64,000 bases of DNA from Terriglobia bacterium (GTDB taxonomy: Bacteria; Acidobacteriota; Terriglobia; Acidiferrales; UBA7541), in NCBI GenBank assembly GCA_020073605.1, contig JAIQEW010000009.1:1-64000 (forward strand), given 5' to 3'. Position numbers and translations under genes: made by a program. The notes beneath the pieces were generated by a model, which was not told the origin of the DNA, searched no databases, and saw only the letters and a program-made list of their open reading frames with translations. This document shows positions 26,506-36,200 of this stretch, in pieces (positions within the stretch are counted from its first letter, which is position 1; every line of letters starts with the position of its first letter).

Positions 26506-27541
26506 AGGATATATCGGGACAGTCCTGGCGCCATTTGTTGCCGCGGCAGGGCACGATGTCGTTGGTTTGGACACCGATCTTTTCGAACATTGTACCTTTG
26601 GGAAGCCTCCGGCAGATTTTCCCTCCATGCACAAGGATCTTCGAGACGTTTCGGCTTCCGATCTGGAAGGTTTCGACGCAATCATCCACTTGGCGGGTCT
26701 CTCAAACGATCCCCTCGGCAATCTCAATCCTGACCTGACTTACGAGATCAATCATCGGGCATCGGTTCGGCTGGCGGCACTTGCGAAGGATGCAGGCGTG
26801 CCACGTTATCTTTTCTCCTCCTCCTGCAGCACGTACGGAGCAGCCGGCGATAAGTTCCTCGATGAAACTGCGGAGTTCAATCCCGTCACGCCGTACGCCC
26901 GCTCCAAAGTTCTTGTGGAAATGGACGTGGCAAAGCTCGCCGACGATAGTTTCAGCCCCACATTTCTCCGCAATGCTACTGCCTACGGCGTTTCTCCGCG
27001 CCTTCGCTTCGATCTTGTGCTGAATAATCTGGTGGCATGGGCGATGTGCACGGGACGCGTTCTCCTGAAGAGTGACGGAACACCCTGGCGGCCTCTCGTT
27101 CATATCGAGGACATCTCTCGCGCGTTTCTGGCGGCGTTGGAAAGCCCCCGGGAGCGCGTACACAACCTTGCTGTAAACATCGGCCGGACCGATCAGAACT
27201 ATCAGATCCGGGACATCGCGGAGATCGTTGAAAAGACAGTGCCGGGTTGCCGAATCGAATTTGCCGGCGATGCGGAGCCGGACAAGCGTTGCTATCGTGT
27301 CGATTTCGGCCTCGTTCAGAAGGTTCTTCCCGCATTCAAGCCCGTGTGGGATATCCCGAAAGGCGCTAAAGAGCTTTACGAGGCTTACAGGAATGCGAGC
27401 CTGAGCGTCGAGGATTTCGAGGGAATCCGTTACAAACGCATTGATCACATCAAGAACCTGCTGGCGACGGGCCGCTTGGATCTGTCGTTGCGGTGGACAG
27501 CGCCGGCTTCACCGCACATGGTATCAACGAGAGCTCTCTAA
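26480..27541 (+). CDS. NAD-dependent epimerase/dehydratase (extended SDR)
   Basis: A 353-residue extended short-chain dehydrogenase of the nucleotide-sugar group. RVLITGHRGYIGTVLAPFVA is the NAD-binding glycine motif, FDAIIHLAGLSNDPLG follows, LFSSSCSTYG carries the catalytic Ser region, and PYARSKVLVEM is the YxxxK motif. VHIEDISRAFLAALE is typical of sugar epimerases and reductases. It resembles SDRs next to RfbC-like and cytidylyltransferase genes rather than RmlB, so a reductase or epimerase role on a keto-deoxy sugar is likely. The exact reaction cannot be told. ATG 26480 overlaps the pyruvyl transferase gene by 26 bases. Confidence 0.88.
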   Translation: MRVLITGHRGYIGTVLAPFVAAAGHDVVGLDTDLFEHCTFGKPPADFPSMHKDLRDVSASDLEGFDAIIHLAGLSNDPLGNLNPDLTYEINHRASVRLAALAKDAGVPRYLFSSSCSTYGAAGDKFLDETAEFNPVTPYARSKVLVEMDVAKLADDSFSPTFLRNATAYGVSPRLRFDLVLNNLVAWAMCTGRVLLKSDGTPWRPLVHIEDISRAFLAALESPRERVHNLAVNIGRTDQNYQIRDIAEIVEKTVPGCRIEFAGDAEPDKRCYRVDFGLVQKVLPAFKPVWDIPKGAKELYEAYRNASLSVEDFEGIRYKRIDHIKNLLATGRLDLSLRWTAPASPHMVSTRAL

Positions 27542-27568
27542 GCGCCTGATTGCGCGGGAGGATGAGGC

Positions 27569-28111
27569 TTGCTCTTTACCGAGACAAAACTGAAGGGCGC
27601 ATTCGTGCTTGAACCGGAGCGGCGGGAGGACAATCGTGGTTTTTTTGCCCGCACCTTTTGCCAGCATGAATTCGAAGCGCATGGGCTGAATCCCCTGGTA
27701 GTGCAATGCAATATTGCCTACAACAAGAAGAAGGGAACTTTGCGCGGAATGCACTTCCAAAATGCACCCTTCCAGGAGGCCAAACTGGTCCGGTGCACCA
27801 GGGGAGCGATCCAGGACGTGATTCTGGACTTGCGGCCCGATTCACCGACTTACAAGCAGTGGGTCAGTGCAGAACTGAACGAAGACAACCACAGGATGCT
27901 CTACGTTCCAGAAGGATTTGCGCACGGCTACCAAACGCTCACGGAGACGGCGGAGGTCATTTATCAGGTTTCTCAATTCTACGCTCCCGAGTCGGCAAGC
28001 GGCGTGCGGCACAACGACCCCGCTTTTGGCATTCGATGGCCGCTTGAGGTCACGTCGATTTCGGAACTGGACAAGAAATGGCCCGATTTCAAGGATTCAA
28101 AGACCACATAA
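27569..28111 (+). CDS. rfbC: dTDP-4-dehydrorhamnose 3,5-epimerase family protein
   Basis: A 180-residue cupin-fold epimerase of normal RmlC length. It shows DNRGFFARTFCQHEFEAHGL, KGTLRGMHFQ with the catalytic-base histidine, VRCTRGAIQDVILDLRPDSP, and EGFAHGYQTLTETAEVIYQV with the partner tyrosine region. In rhamnose pathways it epimerises C3 and C5 of a 4-keto-6-deoxy nucleotide sugar. No rmlA, rmlB or rmlD is in the window, and the neighbours point to a CDP-linked sugar, so its substrate may be different from dTDP-4-keto-rhamnose. TTG 27569 is supported by GGGAGGATGAGG just upstream. Confidence 0.88.
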   Translation: MLFTETKLKGAFVLEPERREDNRGFFARTFCQHEFEAHGLNPLVVQCNIAYNKKKGTLRGMHFQNAPFQEAKLVRCTRGAIQDVILDLRPDSPTYKQWVSAELNEDNHRMLYVPEGFAHGYQTLTETAEVIYQVSQFYAPESASGVRHNDPAFGIRWPLEVTSISELDKKWPDFKDSKTT

Positions 28112-28194
28112 GTGCGGTCTTCTAACCCTTGGAGACTCGGTTCTGTGACTTTGGAGTGCCAATTGAAGATCGGTAAGAACCAAGGAGAACTGGA

Positions 28195-29505
28195 ATGATT
28201 CTGGTGGATACGGCACTCGAGAAACGCAAGTCTGCGGGCAATCCCATCCGTGTTGCGCTGATCGGCGCGGGATTCTCGGCTCGCGCTGTCGCACTGAACA
28301 TCGTCACGGGAGTCCCAGGAATGGAGCTCGTCGCCATCGCGAATCGCACGCTCGAAGGAGCGCGGCGAGCCTATCGCGAGGCGGGGGTGGACTCGGTGAA
28401 GTCCGTGGAAACCGTAGCCCAACTGGAGCAGGCAATCCAATCCGGGCAGCCCGCGATTACCGACGACGCCATGCTGGTCTGCCAAGCGGCAGGGATTGAG
28501 GCCATCATAGAGGCCACCGGGCAGGTCGAATTCGGCGCTCGCGTGTCGATGAAAGCCATTGAAAACGGCAAGCATGTTGTTCTGATGAATGCCGAGTTGG
28601 ACGCCACGATTGGGCCGATCCTGAAAGTGTATGCCGATCGCGCAGGCGTTGTCTTTACCGACACCGACGGCGAGGAACCTGGCGTGGCCATGAATCTGTA
28701 TCGCTTTGCGAAGGCGATGGGATATCAACCCGTCGCGACCGGCAATATCAAGGGCATCCTGGATCGCTACAGAACCCCGGAAACGCAGATGGAAAGGGCT
28801 GCGCAATGGGGTCAGAATGCGCAGATGATCACCTCGTTTGCCGATGGCACGAAGTTAAACATGGAGTGCGCCATCATGGCCAACGCCACCGGATTCCGCG
28901 CCGGGAAGCGGGGCATGTATGGACCGGCTTGTGCCGATGTGCGAGAGGCCGCCAAGCTGTTCCCCGCGGATCAACTGCTCAACGGTGGGTTAGTGGATTA
29001 TGTGCTGGGCGCCGAGCCGAGGACGGGGGCGTGGGTTCTTGCCTACACCGAGCACCCCGTAAAGAAGTTCTATCTCGATCTATTCAAACTTGGGAGTGGT
29101 CCTTTCTATTGCCTCTATACTCCCTATCACCTGCCGCCCCTGCAAATAGGCGCCTCGGTTGCCCGCGCAGTTCTCTTTCACGATGCGACAGTTGCCCCCA
29201 TGGGCGCGCCCGTTTGCGATGTGCTCGCGGTGGCCAAGCGGGATCTAAAAGCTGGTAACGTACTCGACGGGACCGGCGGTTTTATGGCCTACGGATTGAT
29301 TGACAACGCGGAGGTTCACCAGGTGGAAGGTTTTCTGCCCGTTGGGCTCTCGGAAGGTTGCCGGCTGAAGCACGACCTTCCTAAGGACGCCCCGATCCGA
29401 TACGCGGACGTTGTGTTACCCGAAGGCCGTTTGTGCGACAAGCTGCGCGCCGAGCAAGACGATTACTTCTCGGCAGCCGTTTCCGCAAGGATGGCGAGCC
29501 GTTAG
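28195..29505 (+). CDS. NAD(P)-dependent oxidoreductase, homoserine dehydrogenase-like, with SAF-like C-terminus
   Basis: A 436-residue oxidoreductase. The N-terminal Rossmann domain has RVALIGAGFSARAVALNIVT, and the substrate region has VFTDTDGEEPGVAMNLYRFA. The C-terminal 110 residues (from about VCDVLAVAKRDLKAGNVLDG) look like a SAF domain, as in proteins that bind sugar acids or antifreeze-like folds. The overall shape resembles predicted homoserine dehydrogenase-like oxidoreductases found in lipopolysaccharide clusters beside glucose-1-phosphate cytidylyltransferases. It probably reduces or oxidises a nucleotide-sugar intermediate. AAGGAGAA precedes ATG 28195. The role is inferred from context. 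Confidence 0.8.
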   Translation: MILVDTALEKRKSAGNPIRVALIGAGFSARAVALNIVTGVPGMELVAIANRTLEGARRAYREAGVDSVKSVETVAQLEQAIQSGQPAITDDAMLVCQAAGIEAIIEATGQVEFGARVSMKAIENGKHVVLMNAELDATIGPILKVYADRAGVVFTDTDGEEPGVAMNLYRFAKAMGYQPVATGNIKGILDRYRTPETQMERAAQWGQNAQMITSFADGTKLNMECAIMANATGFRAGKRGMYGPACADVREAAKLFPADQLLNGGLVDYVLGAEPRTGAWVLAYTEHPVKKFYLDLFKLGSGPFYCLYTPYHLPPLQIGASVARAVLFHDATVAPMGAPVCDVLAVAKRDLKAGNVLDGTGGFMAYGLIDNAEVHQVEGFLPVGLSEGCRLKHDLPKDAPIRYADVVLPEGRLCDKLRAEQDDYFSAAVSARMASR

Positions 29506-29516
29506 GGAGAAGTGCA

Positions 29517-30305
29517 ATGAAAGTGGTTCTCTTCTGTGGCGGGTTGGGACTTCGGTTGCGAGAATATGCCGAGAACATTCCCAAACCCCTTGCGACGATC
29601 GGCTATCGGCCGATCCTTTGGCACGTGATGAAGTACTATGCTCATTACGGCCACAAGGAATTCATCCTGTGCCTCGGCCACCGAGCTGATGCCATCAAGA
29701 ACTACTTCGTCCACTACGATGAATATGTGTCGAACGATTTCACACTGACGGGCGATGGCAAGAACATGAACCTGATCAACCGGGACATCCATGACTGGAA
29801 GATCACCTTCGTCGACACAGGTCTTAATTCGAACATCGGCCAGCGTCTCTGCGCCGTCGAAAAGCATCTCGAAGGCGAAGAGATGTTCATGGCCAATTAC
29901 ACTGATGGTCTCTCCGACCTGCCGCTCCCGGAACACATCGATCACTTCCGGCGCCACGGAAAGACCGCCAGCTTTCTTTGCATCCGGCCCAATCTGAGTT
30001 ATCACCTTGTCACGCTAAACGGCGGAGACCTCGTAACGGGTATCGAGGATATCACTCGCAGCAACATCCGTATCAACGGCGGCTTTTTCATTTTCCGCAA
30101 GAACATCTTCAAGTACATCAAGGAAGGTGAGGAGCTCGTACAGGAGCCCTTTCGCCGCCTTGTGGCGGAGCAGCAGCTTCTTGCGTACCGCTATGACGGT
30201 TTCTGGGCTGGCATGGACACTTTTAAGGACAAGCAGCAGCTTGACGACCTCTACGCCAGGGGCAGTGCCCCCTGGGAGGTCTGGAAGACTCCCAGCGGTT
30301 ACTGA
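29517..30305 (+). CDS. rfbF: Glucose-1-phosphate cytidylyltransferase-like nucleotidyltransferase
   Basis: A 262-residue sugar-1-phosphate nucleotidyltransferase. KVVLFCGGLGLRLREYAENI is the glycine-rich nucleotide-binding loop, PKPLATIGYRPILWHVMKYY follows, and the C-terminal INGGFFIFRKNIFKYI, VQEPFRRLV and DGFWAGMDTFKDKQQLDDLY match RfbF (CDP-glucose synthase) closely in order and spacing. It should make CDP-glucose or a related CDP-sugar from CTP. The usual partner, CDP-glucose 4,6-dehydratase (RfbG), is absent from the window. ATG 29517 has GGGAGAAG upstream and follows the SAF-domain gene by 11 bases. The loop CGGLGLRLREYAE differs slightly from the common GGLGTRL, so nucleotide preference is not certain. 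Confidence 0.85.
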   Translation: MKVVLFCGGLGLRLREYAENIPKPLATIGYRPILWHVMKYYAHYGHKEFILCLGHRADAIKNYFVHYDEYVSNDFTLTGDGKNMNLINRDIHDWKITFVDTGLNSNIGQRLCAVEKHLEGEEMFMANYTDGLSDLPLPEHIDHFRRHGKTASFLCIRPNLSYHLVTLNGGDLVTGIEDITRSNIRINGGFFIFRKNIFKYIKEGEELVQEPFRRLVAEQQLLAYRYDGFWAGMDTFKDKQQLDDLYARGSAPWEVWKTPSGY

Positions 30306-30315
30306 GCGACCTTAG

Positions 30316-30975
30316 ATGCTTCCCCTGAATTTCGCCACGAACCGCCGCGGAAACTATAGGATTCTGTGCCTCGGCGCTCATTCAGACGACATTGAGATCG
30401 GGTGCGGTGGTTCGATTCTTCAGCTTCTCCAGCGCCACCGGAATCTCGACTTCCATTGGGTCGTATTCAGCTCTGGCCACAAGCGCGAACGTGAGGCACG
30501 TCGCAGCGCGGGTCTCTTCCTCAGGGGCGCAGCGAAGGAAAACGTCGTCGTTCATGACTTTCGGAATGGCTACTTCCCATCTGTGCTGAGTGACATCAAG
30601 GATTACTTTGAGGAGCTGAAGGCGGAGATTTCGCCTGACATCATATTCACGCATACGCGGCACGACCTGCACCAGGATCACCGCGCACTCAATCAGCTCA
30701 CCTGGAATACGTGGCGGAACCACGTCATACTGGAGTACGAGATCCCGAAGTACGACGGCGATCTTGGCACGCCGAATTTCTATATTCCCTTCGACCGGAA
30801 GATCGGCGCGCGCAAGATCAAATACCTGATGGATTGTTTCGGAACGCAGCGCGACAAGCATTGGTTCACGCCCGATACCTTCCACGGGTTGATGAGGATT
30901 CGCGGTATCGAAGCAAATTCGGAAGGCGGCTTGGCGGAGGGTTTCTACGCCCGAAAGGTTGTTTTGGGCGGATGA
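30316..30975 (+). CDS. PIG-L/LmbE family deacetylase
   Basis: A 219-residue zinc-dependent N-deacetylase-type protein. ILCLGAHSDDIEIGCGG is the PIG-L metal site (HxDD), and FTHTRHDLHQDHRALNQL supplies the second histidine motif. The family includes GlcNAc-PI de-N-acetylase, MshB and BshB, so deacetylation of an N-acetylated sugar is likely. Its position right after the cytidylyltransferase (11-base gap) suggests it acts on the same sugar path. If so, the final sugar could carry a free amine. ATG 30316 is the chosen start. Confidence 0.9.
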   Translation: MLPLNFATNRRGNYRILCLGAHSDDIEIGCGGSILQLLQRHRNLDFHWVVFSSGHKREREARRSAGLFLRGAAKENVVVHDFRNGYFPSVLSDIKDYFEELKAEISPDIIFTHTRHDLHQDHRALNQLTWNTWRNHVILEYEIPKYDGDLGTPNFYIPFDRKIGARKIKYLMDCFGTQRDKHWFTPDTFHGLMRIRGIEANSEGGLAEGFYARKVVLGG

Positions 30976-31006
30976 ATCGGTTTTGAGAGGAGAGCGGAGG
31001 AAACGC

Positions 31007-31912
31007 ATGGGAGAGGCCACACCTAAGCCCCGCGTAAGCGTGGGGATGCCGCTATATAATTGCGAGAAGTACGTCGCCGAAGCGATCGAGTCGCATCTCC
31101 GCCAGACGTATACGGATTTTGAGCTCATCATCACCGACAATGCCTCCACCGATCGCAGCGAAGAGATCTGCCGTGCCTACGCCGCCAGAGACTCGCGAAT
31201 CAAGTATCACCGCAATCCTGAAAACATTGGAGCGGGAGGCAACTTCAGACGGTGTTTCGAGTTGGCGCAGGGCGAATATTTCCGCTGGACTCCATCCGAT
31301 GACGTTGTCGGCCCCGAACTGCTTGAACTCTGTGTCGAAGTGCTTGACCGGGATCCCTCCGTTCTCGTCGCCTATCCTCAGACCCGTTTGATCGATGCCG
31401 ATGGCCGAATCATTGAGGATTATGACGAGAACCTTCACCTCGTCCAGGAACGTCCCAGCACGCGATTTATCGAGGTGATGCGCCGGTTGCGCCTATGCAA
31501 TCTGCAATACGGACTTACACGGCGCGAGGTATTCGGCCGGACGGGCTTGATGCGCAATTACGCTGGTGGCGACATCCCCTTGATTCTTGAGCTTTCACTC
31601 TACGGGAAGTTCTATGAAGTGCCTGAGCACCTCTTTTACCGCCGGATGCATGAAGGTGCCTCCAGCGCGATGAAAGATAACAAAGACGTTATGGCCCTGT
31701 ACGACCCCAAGAAACGGGACAAGTTTTTCGCCAGGAACTGGGTGCATTTCGGAGCGAATCTGTTGTCCGTAAGCCGCGCACCGATTCCGTTCTCTGACAA
31801 ATTGAGGCTCTACGGCTTTCTGTGCCGCGTGGTCGTATGGAGTCGAGGAGAGTATTTCAACGAGCTGGCTGGCGCCGTGCGCCATACCACGCGGAAAATC
31901 ACACACCCGTAG
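31007..31912 (+). CDS. Glycosyltransferase family 2
   Basis: A 301-residue soluble GT-A enzyme. RVSVGMPLYNCEKYVAEAIE opens the domain, with LIITDNASTDRSEEICRAYA, the DxD-like TPSDDVVGPELL, and a C-terminal extension of about 100 residues. The pattern is typical of enzymes adding a single sugar to a repeat unit. GCGGAGGAAA precedes ATG 31007, and the gene overlaps nothing. It is the last gene of the sugar cassette, so it may transfer the product of the CDP-sugar genes. Confidence 0.9.
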   Translation: MGEATPKPRVSVGMPLYNCEKYVAEAIESHLRQTYTDFELIITDNASTDRSEEICRAYAARDSRIKYHRNPENIGAGGNFRRCFELAQGEYFRWTPSDDVVGPELLELCVEVLDRDPSVLVAYPQTRLIDADGRIIEDYDENLHLVQERPSTRFIEVMRRLRLCNLQYGLTRREVFGRTGLMRNYAGGDIPLILELSLYGKFYEVPEHLFYRRMHEGASSAMKDNKDVMALYDPKKRDKFFARNWVHFGANLLSVSRAPIPFSDKLRLYGFLCRVVVWSRGEYFNELAGAVRHTTRKITHP

Positions 31913-32139
31913 TTCCTTCAAGCGAGCGAGACTCCGGTTGCGCAATGGCCTCGGACCGGAATCTGCGCAATGCCGTCTTCTGTGAATAGTGAGCGAAGGA
32001 AGGCTTGTGCACCTCATGCGCACAATTTTTCCTATGGAATGCTCCTGAGTGCTCCGTGCGAACAGCATTTCACTGAGTGCAAGGGGGATATGACTCCGCC
32101 TAGACTGGCGCGTGGCCTGCAACAGGTTAAGGAGTGCGC

Positions 32140-32295
32140 TTGGTTTTGATGTTTTTCGGCATACTTCGGGAGGCTGGGGGGTTGGCGGTTTTGGGCCTTG
32201 TGTTAGTCGGTGGAGCAGTTCTTCTCCGCAGGGTCAGCCGCCACAAACACCCCGACTTAATCTCAGCCCGAGACGCAGCAGGATCTCGAGTCTAG
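32140..32295 (+). CDS. Candidate 51-residue single-pass membrane protein
   Basis: A short frame that starts at TTG 32140, five bases after a good AAGGAG (32129-32134); in-frame ATG 32149 is an alternative. It ends at TAG 32293. It encodes one hydrophobic helix, GGLAVLGLVLVGGAVLLRR, followed by basic residues and a polar tail ending ARDAAGSRV. The helix-then-arginine layout recalls a C-terminal sorting helix, but there is no Pro-Glu-Pro motif and no large exoprotein attached. It may be a small membrane protein or a degenerate gene end. Confidence is low because of its size. Confidence 0.3.
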   Translation: MVLMFFGILREAGGLAVLGLVLVGGAVLLRRVSRHKHPDLISARDAAGSRV

Positions 32296-32615
32296 CTCAA
32301 ATTTTCGGAGGGTTGTCGCCCGCGCCCCTCTTCCCCCGTCAGACAATATCCATGGCACGCCCTGGTTCTACGAATCGTTCTGCACAATCTGCGTAATTGA
32401 CGAGGCGGGAGTGGCGTAACGGTGATCGTTGCGCTGACCGTCTTCGTGCGCGGTATTCACCCCAGCCCTGCGGGAGAGTGCTGGCATCCTGGTTCCCCCG
32501 CATGGAGTGGACAGACAACCCTCGCGCTCCGCTTGCTCTGTGCGGGCGAAGGCGTGAGAATCGATCTACCCCAGAACCGCACTCTCGAACTGCTCGCTAG
32601 AGGGAGGCACCACCG
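32296..32615. other. Intergenic stretch without a recognised gene
   Basis: About 320 bases between the small membrane frame and the coiled-coil protein. Two overlapping short frames (32397-32600 and 32422-32619) lack any family resemblance and a convincing start. No terminator, repeat or promoter pair stands out. Confidence 0.3.
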
Positions 32616-33191
32616 ATGACATCCGGCACATCAGAGCTACAGATCATCGTGCAACGCTTAGGAAAGCTGGAAGCGCAAAATCGAAGACTCAAGTGGGCCG
32701 GCGTCACGATCCTTGCGACTCTCTCTGCTGTCGTCTTAATGGGCCAAGCGGCGCCTACGCCTCGCGTCGTCGAAGCTCAGAGGTTCATACTCAAGGACAG
32801 TGACGGGAATGTGCGCGGTTGGATGGGGACCATCGGAAAGGGGTCGGAATTCACCCTGGGAAACGTCAATGCGCAACCAATGATGCGACTGATCGTGGGC
32901 ACGGACGCTAGCGACCTCCACTTCTTTGGTAGTCGCAAGAGCGGAATGAATCTGGGCCTCGATTCTGGCAACCCAGATATTTCCATGGTGGGTGCCGAAG
33001 AGAACGGCGGAGCACGAATTACGTTCGGGAAAGACGGACCCACCTTGACGTTAGAAGACGCGAAAGGATCCTCCACGATTGTGGGAGCGACCCAGCTCGG
33101 GATACCGGCCAACAGTGAGACTCATCCTATGTCGGCTGCGTCCATCGTTCTCTTGGACAGGGACAAGAGGGTAATCTGGCAAACGCCCTGA
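32616..33191 (+). CDS. Membrane-anchored coiled-coil protein with 'LKDSDGNVRG' domain, unknown function
   Basis: A 191-residue protein: a short coiled coil (ELQIIVQRLGKLEAQNRRLK), one membrane helix (WAGVTILATLSAVVLMG), and an extracytoplasmic domain made of short beta repeats. The first repeat contains VVEAQRFILKDSDGNVRGWM, and later ones MGTIGKGSEFTLGN, GGARITFGKDG and RDKRVIW. I recall many acidobacterial proteins with this 'aeqfvLrD..G.vRa.lG' arrangement, all of unknown function. The repeats suggest a small beta-solenoid displayed outside the membrane. The next gene is convergent. Confidence 0.7.
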   Translation: MTSGTSELQIIVQRLGKLEAQNRRLKWAGVTILATLSAVVLMGQAAPTPRVVEAQRFILKDSDGNVRGWMGTIGKGSEFTLGNVNAQPMMRLIVGTDASDLHFFGSRKSGMNLGLDSGNPDISMVGAEENGGARITFGKDGPTLTLEDAKGSSTIVGATQLGIPANSETHPMSAASIVLLDRDKRVIWQTP

Positions 33192-33234
33192 TCTACAAGC
33201 GGCAAAAAGACCTGTGGATGCTGAATTCACACAG

Positions 33235-36200
33235 CTAATTTGGGAGCAGGCCGAATACCGTGAAAGCAAGCTGCCCACCCACATAGACCTTACCGTTTGC
33301 CACGGTCGGGACCGTAAACTTACTTGCGATTGTAGCCGCTCCCGGCCCGCTGCTTGGGCTGCTGTAGAGGAGGGTGGACACATTGGTCGCGTCGTATGCA
33401 TCCAGAATCACCGCGCCGTTGTTCTGATAGGAGGCGATGTCCGCAACCCAGACGATGCCATTGGTTGTGCTGTTGGCGGACACAGCAGGAGTCGCGCCGC
33501 GGAACGAAAAGAGGTTGTTCGAACTGGAGATGGACACAGTTGAGATGCTTCCATTCGAAATTGGATACTGCCTAAGGGAGTCACCTACAATTACGGTATA
33601 GATGTTCCCATTCCAGTAGGCTGGCTGACCGTAGAAGCCGCCATCGCCATTACCTAGGTTGAATCCGACGCTCGCTTCCCCTACATCCTGATTGGCGGCT
33701 GTGTTGTACTTGCCCATATTTGTCTGATCCAGAAGGTAAACCACGCCCACCTTGCCAGTGGCAATCATCAGATGCGGATTCGTGGTCGACCCGACGGCGT
33801 CAGGGAGAATGATTGGACCGGATGAACCGAGGTCGATGTCATCTTGCTGCATTACTAACTGATCCAACGGAGTGAAGTAGTCGAGCACGGTTCCCGTCGG
33901 GCTGAGTTTGATGACAGAATCGGAGTAATTATTGGTTCCGTCAAAGGTGCCGTTGCCAGTTTCCACGTAGATGTTTCCGCTTGCGTCCAGGGCAGGACCG
34001 TTCCCTGAGCCCCAAATCGCACCCTCGTTACCATGGTTACTATTGTTGGTCTGGTTCGTGGGATCGGTTGCATGCCAAATCCACTGTTGCGCGAGCGACG
34101 TTGCGCTGTAGGCCACCAGCCATCCCTGATAGACGTTGTTGTCTCCGTGGGATCCAAAACCAATGTAAATGGTCCCGTTGCTAAGCAGCAATGCAGGCCG
34201 CTGGAGATGATATAGGGGTACAAAATTGGGCGCGGCTACCACAACGGGACCTCCGAACTTCTCCACTCCTGTGCTGAGGTCCAACGCGTGCAGCCGATGG
34301 ACGTAGCAAGGATTGCCTGTGGAGCAGCCCGAACCCACCGTTTCCTTAGTCTTGGCCATGACGTAGATTGTGTTGGTCGACCGATCAATGACCGGCGTGG
34401 AAGTGATGCCGATTTCCGGATCGAGGTCTCCAGTTCCCGTGTCTGACGATGGGACAGTCGCTACGCCGGACGAGAGGAAACTGTCCTTCCACAGTTGTAT
34501 GCAGCCAGGAGAATCGGCGTCGAAGGCGTAGACGCTGTCGTGTTCTGTGGCGATGAACACTACGTTGCGCGTCTGCCCCCCCACATTGAAATTGGCGACG
34601 TAAAGCGGCGATGCATAGATGTAACCATCCACGGGGCACGAAAATAGCACCCCGAACGTTGATGAGTTCACGGTTGCAGGGGTCAACGCATACTCCTGCA
34701 AGTTCTGGCCTGTTCGTGCCGTGTCGTTATGATACGTAAACACGCCCGTGAGGTCTGTCACCGCAATCATTGCGGAGGCGATTGCCGAGCTTTTGGAGTT
34801 GCTTGTGGCCGCGACGGTGTGGACCCCAGGCTGCGTGCCTGGAGTGAAAAGGCCAGCCGACGAGATAGTGCCGCTCGTGGTGTTACCGCCGTTAATTCCA
34901 TCCACTGACCAACTCACGCCGCCATTTTGAGGGTCGTTATTGACAGTGGCCGCGAACTGCTCACTTTGAGACATCGTCACGGCGGCGCGCTTGGGGCTGA
35001 CTGTGACCGTTAGGGTCGTCCCGAGCGTCACTGTGATGGCCGCGCCGGCCGACTTTGTTGTGTCCGACACGGACGTTGCTGTCAGCGTAACCGTTGCAGG
35101 ACTGGGCACGCTGGCTGGAGCCGTGTAGCTCGCCGAAGTCGCAGTAACGCTGCTCAACGAGCCACATGTCGCCCCCGAGCATCCTGCCCCCGACAAGCTC
35201 CACGTCACACCCTTGTTCTGCGAGTCATTTTGCACCGTCGCTGTGAACGGGGAAGACTGACCCGCTTGCACGCTAGTGCTCACGGGCGAGACCGAAACTG
35301 AAATGGGTGGTGGAGGTAAAGCCAGCGTGATGCTCGCATTGGCCGACTTGGTGGTGTCGGTAACAGAAGTCGCCGTCAACGTAACAGTCGCGGGGCTAGG
35401 CACGCTGGCTGGGGCCGTGTAAGTCACCGAAGTTGCCGTGACATTGCTCAGCGAGCCGCACGTCGCTCCCGAGCATCCCGCCCCCGACAAGGCCCATGTC
35501 ACACCCTTGTTCTGCGAATCGTTCTGCACCGTCGCCGTGAACGTCAAGAACTGATTCACCTGCATACTCGTACTTATTGGAGCGACGCTCACCGATATCG
35601 GCGGTGGCGGGAGGGATACGCCACCCGGTACCAGCGCTGCGGTGATTAAGGTCCAAGACATCGTCGCCGGGAAACTCAAGCTCACCGCTCCCGCCGTCGT
35701 CGGCGTGCGGCTCGTCACCAGGTTGCCGTCGTAGCTGGAGAGCGATGTCCAGCCCGATGCATTGGTCACCTGCCCCGACTGAATGAAAGCCCACACGAAC
35801 TCTCCGGCAGCGGTGGTCGTCAAGGTAGCCTTCGCGGGGCCAGGATAGCCCACCGCCACAATCTGTGTGTCAATCGGGTGAGCCAGATTCACGCCCTTGA
35901 GTTCGGTGACATAGATTTCATTGCCCTGAGTAACGGAGGCGGTGGTGCACTGGACGGTTGTGGGGCCACCCTTGACGTTGGTGGCGATGTACGCCCGAGA
36001 GGAGAAGTCTCCGGTGTCGGCTTCGGTGCCGATCTGGGCAAAGGAGTCTCCTACCGTATCGGAGATTGCGGAGAAGCGGATCCCGGCATCGAAGTTGCAA
36101 CCTACTAGGAGGGTATCACCGGCGACAGGCGTGACAGCGACCGACCACTGCGCCGACCCGTTGTTGCTCGATGCCTTGGTGGTGCTGACGGTCGCAATTT

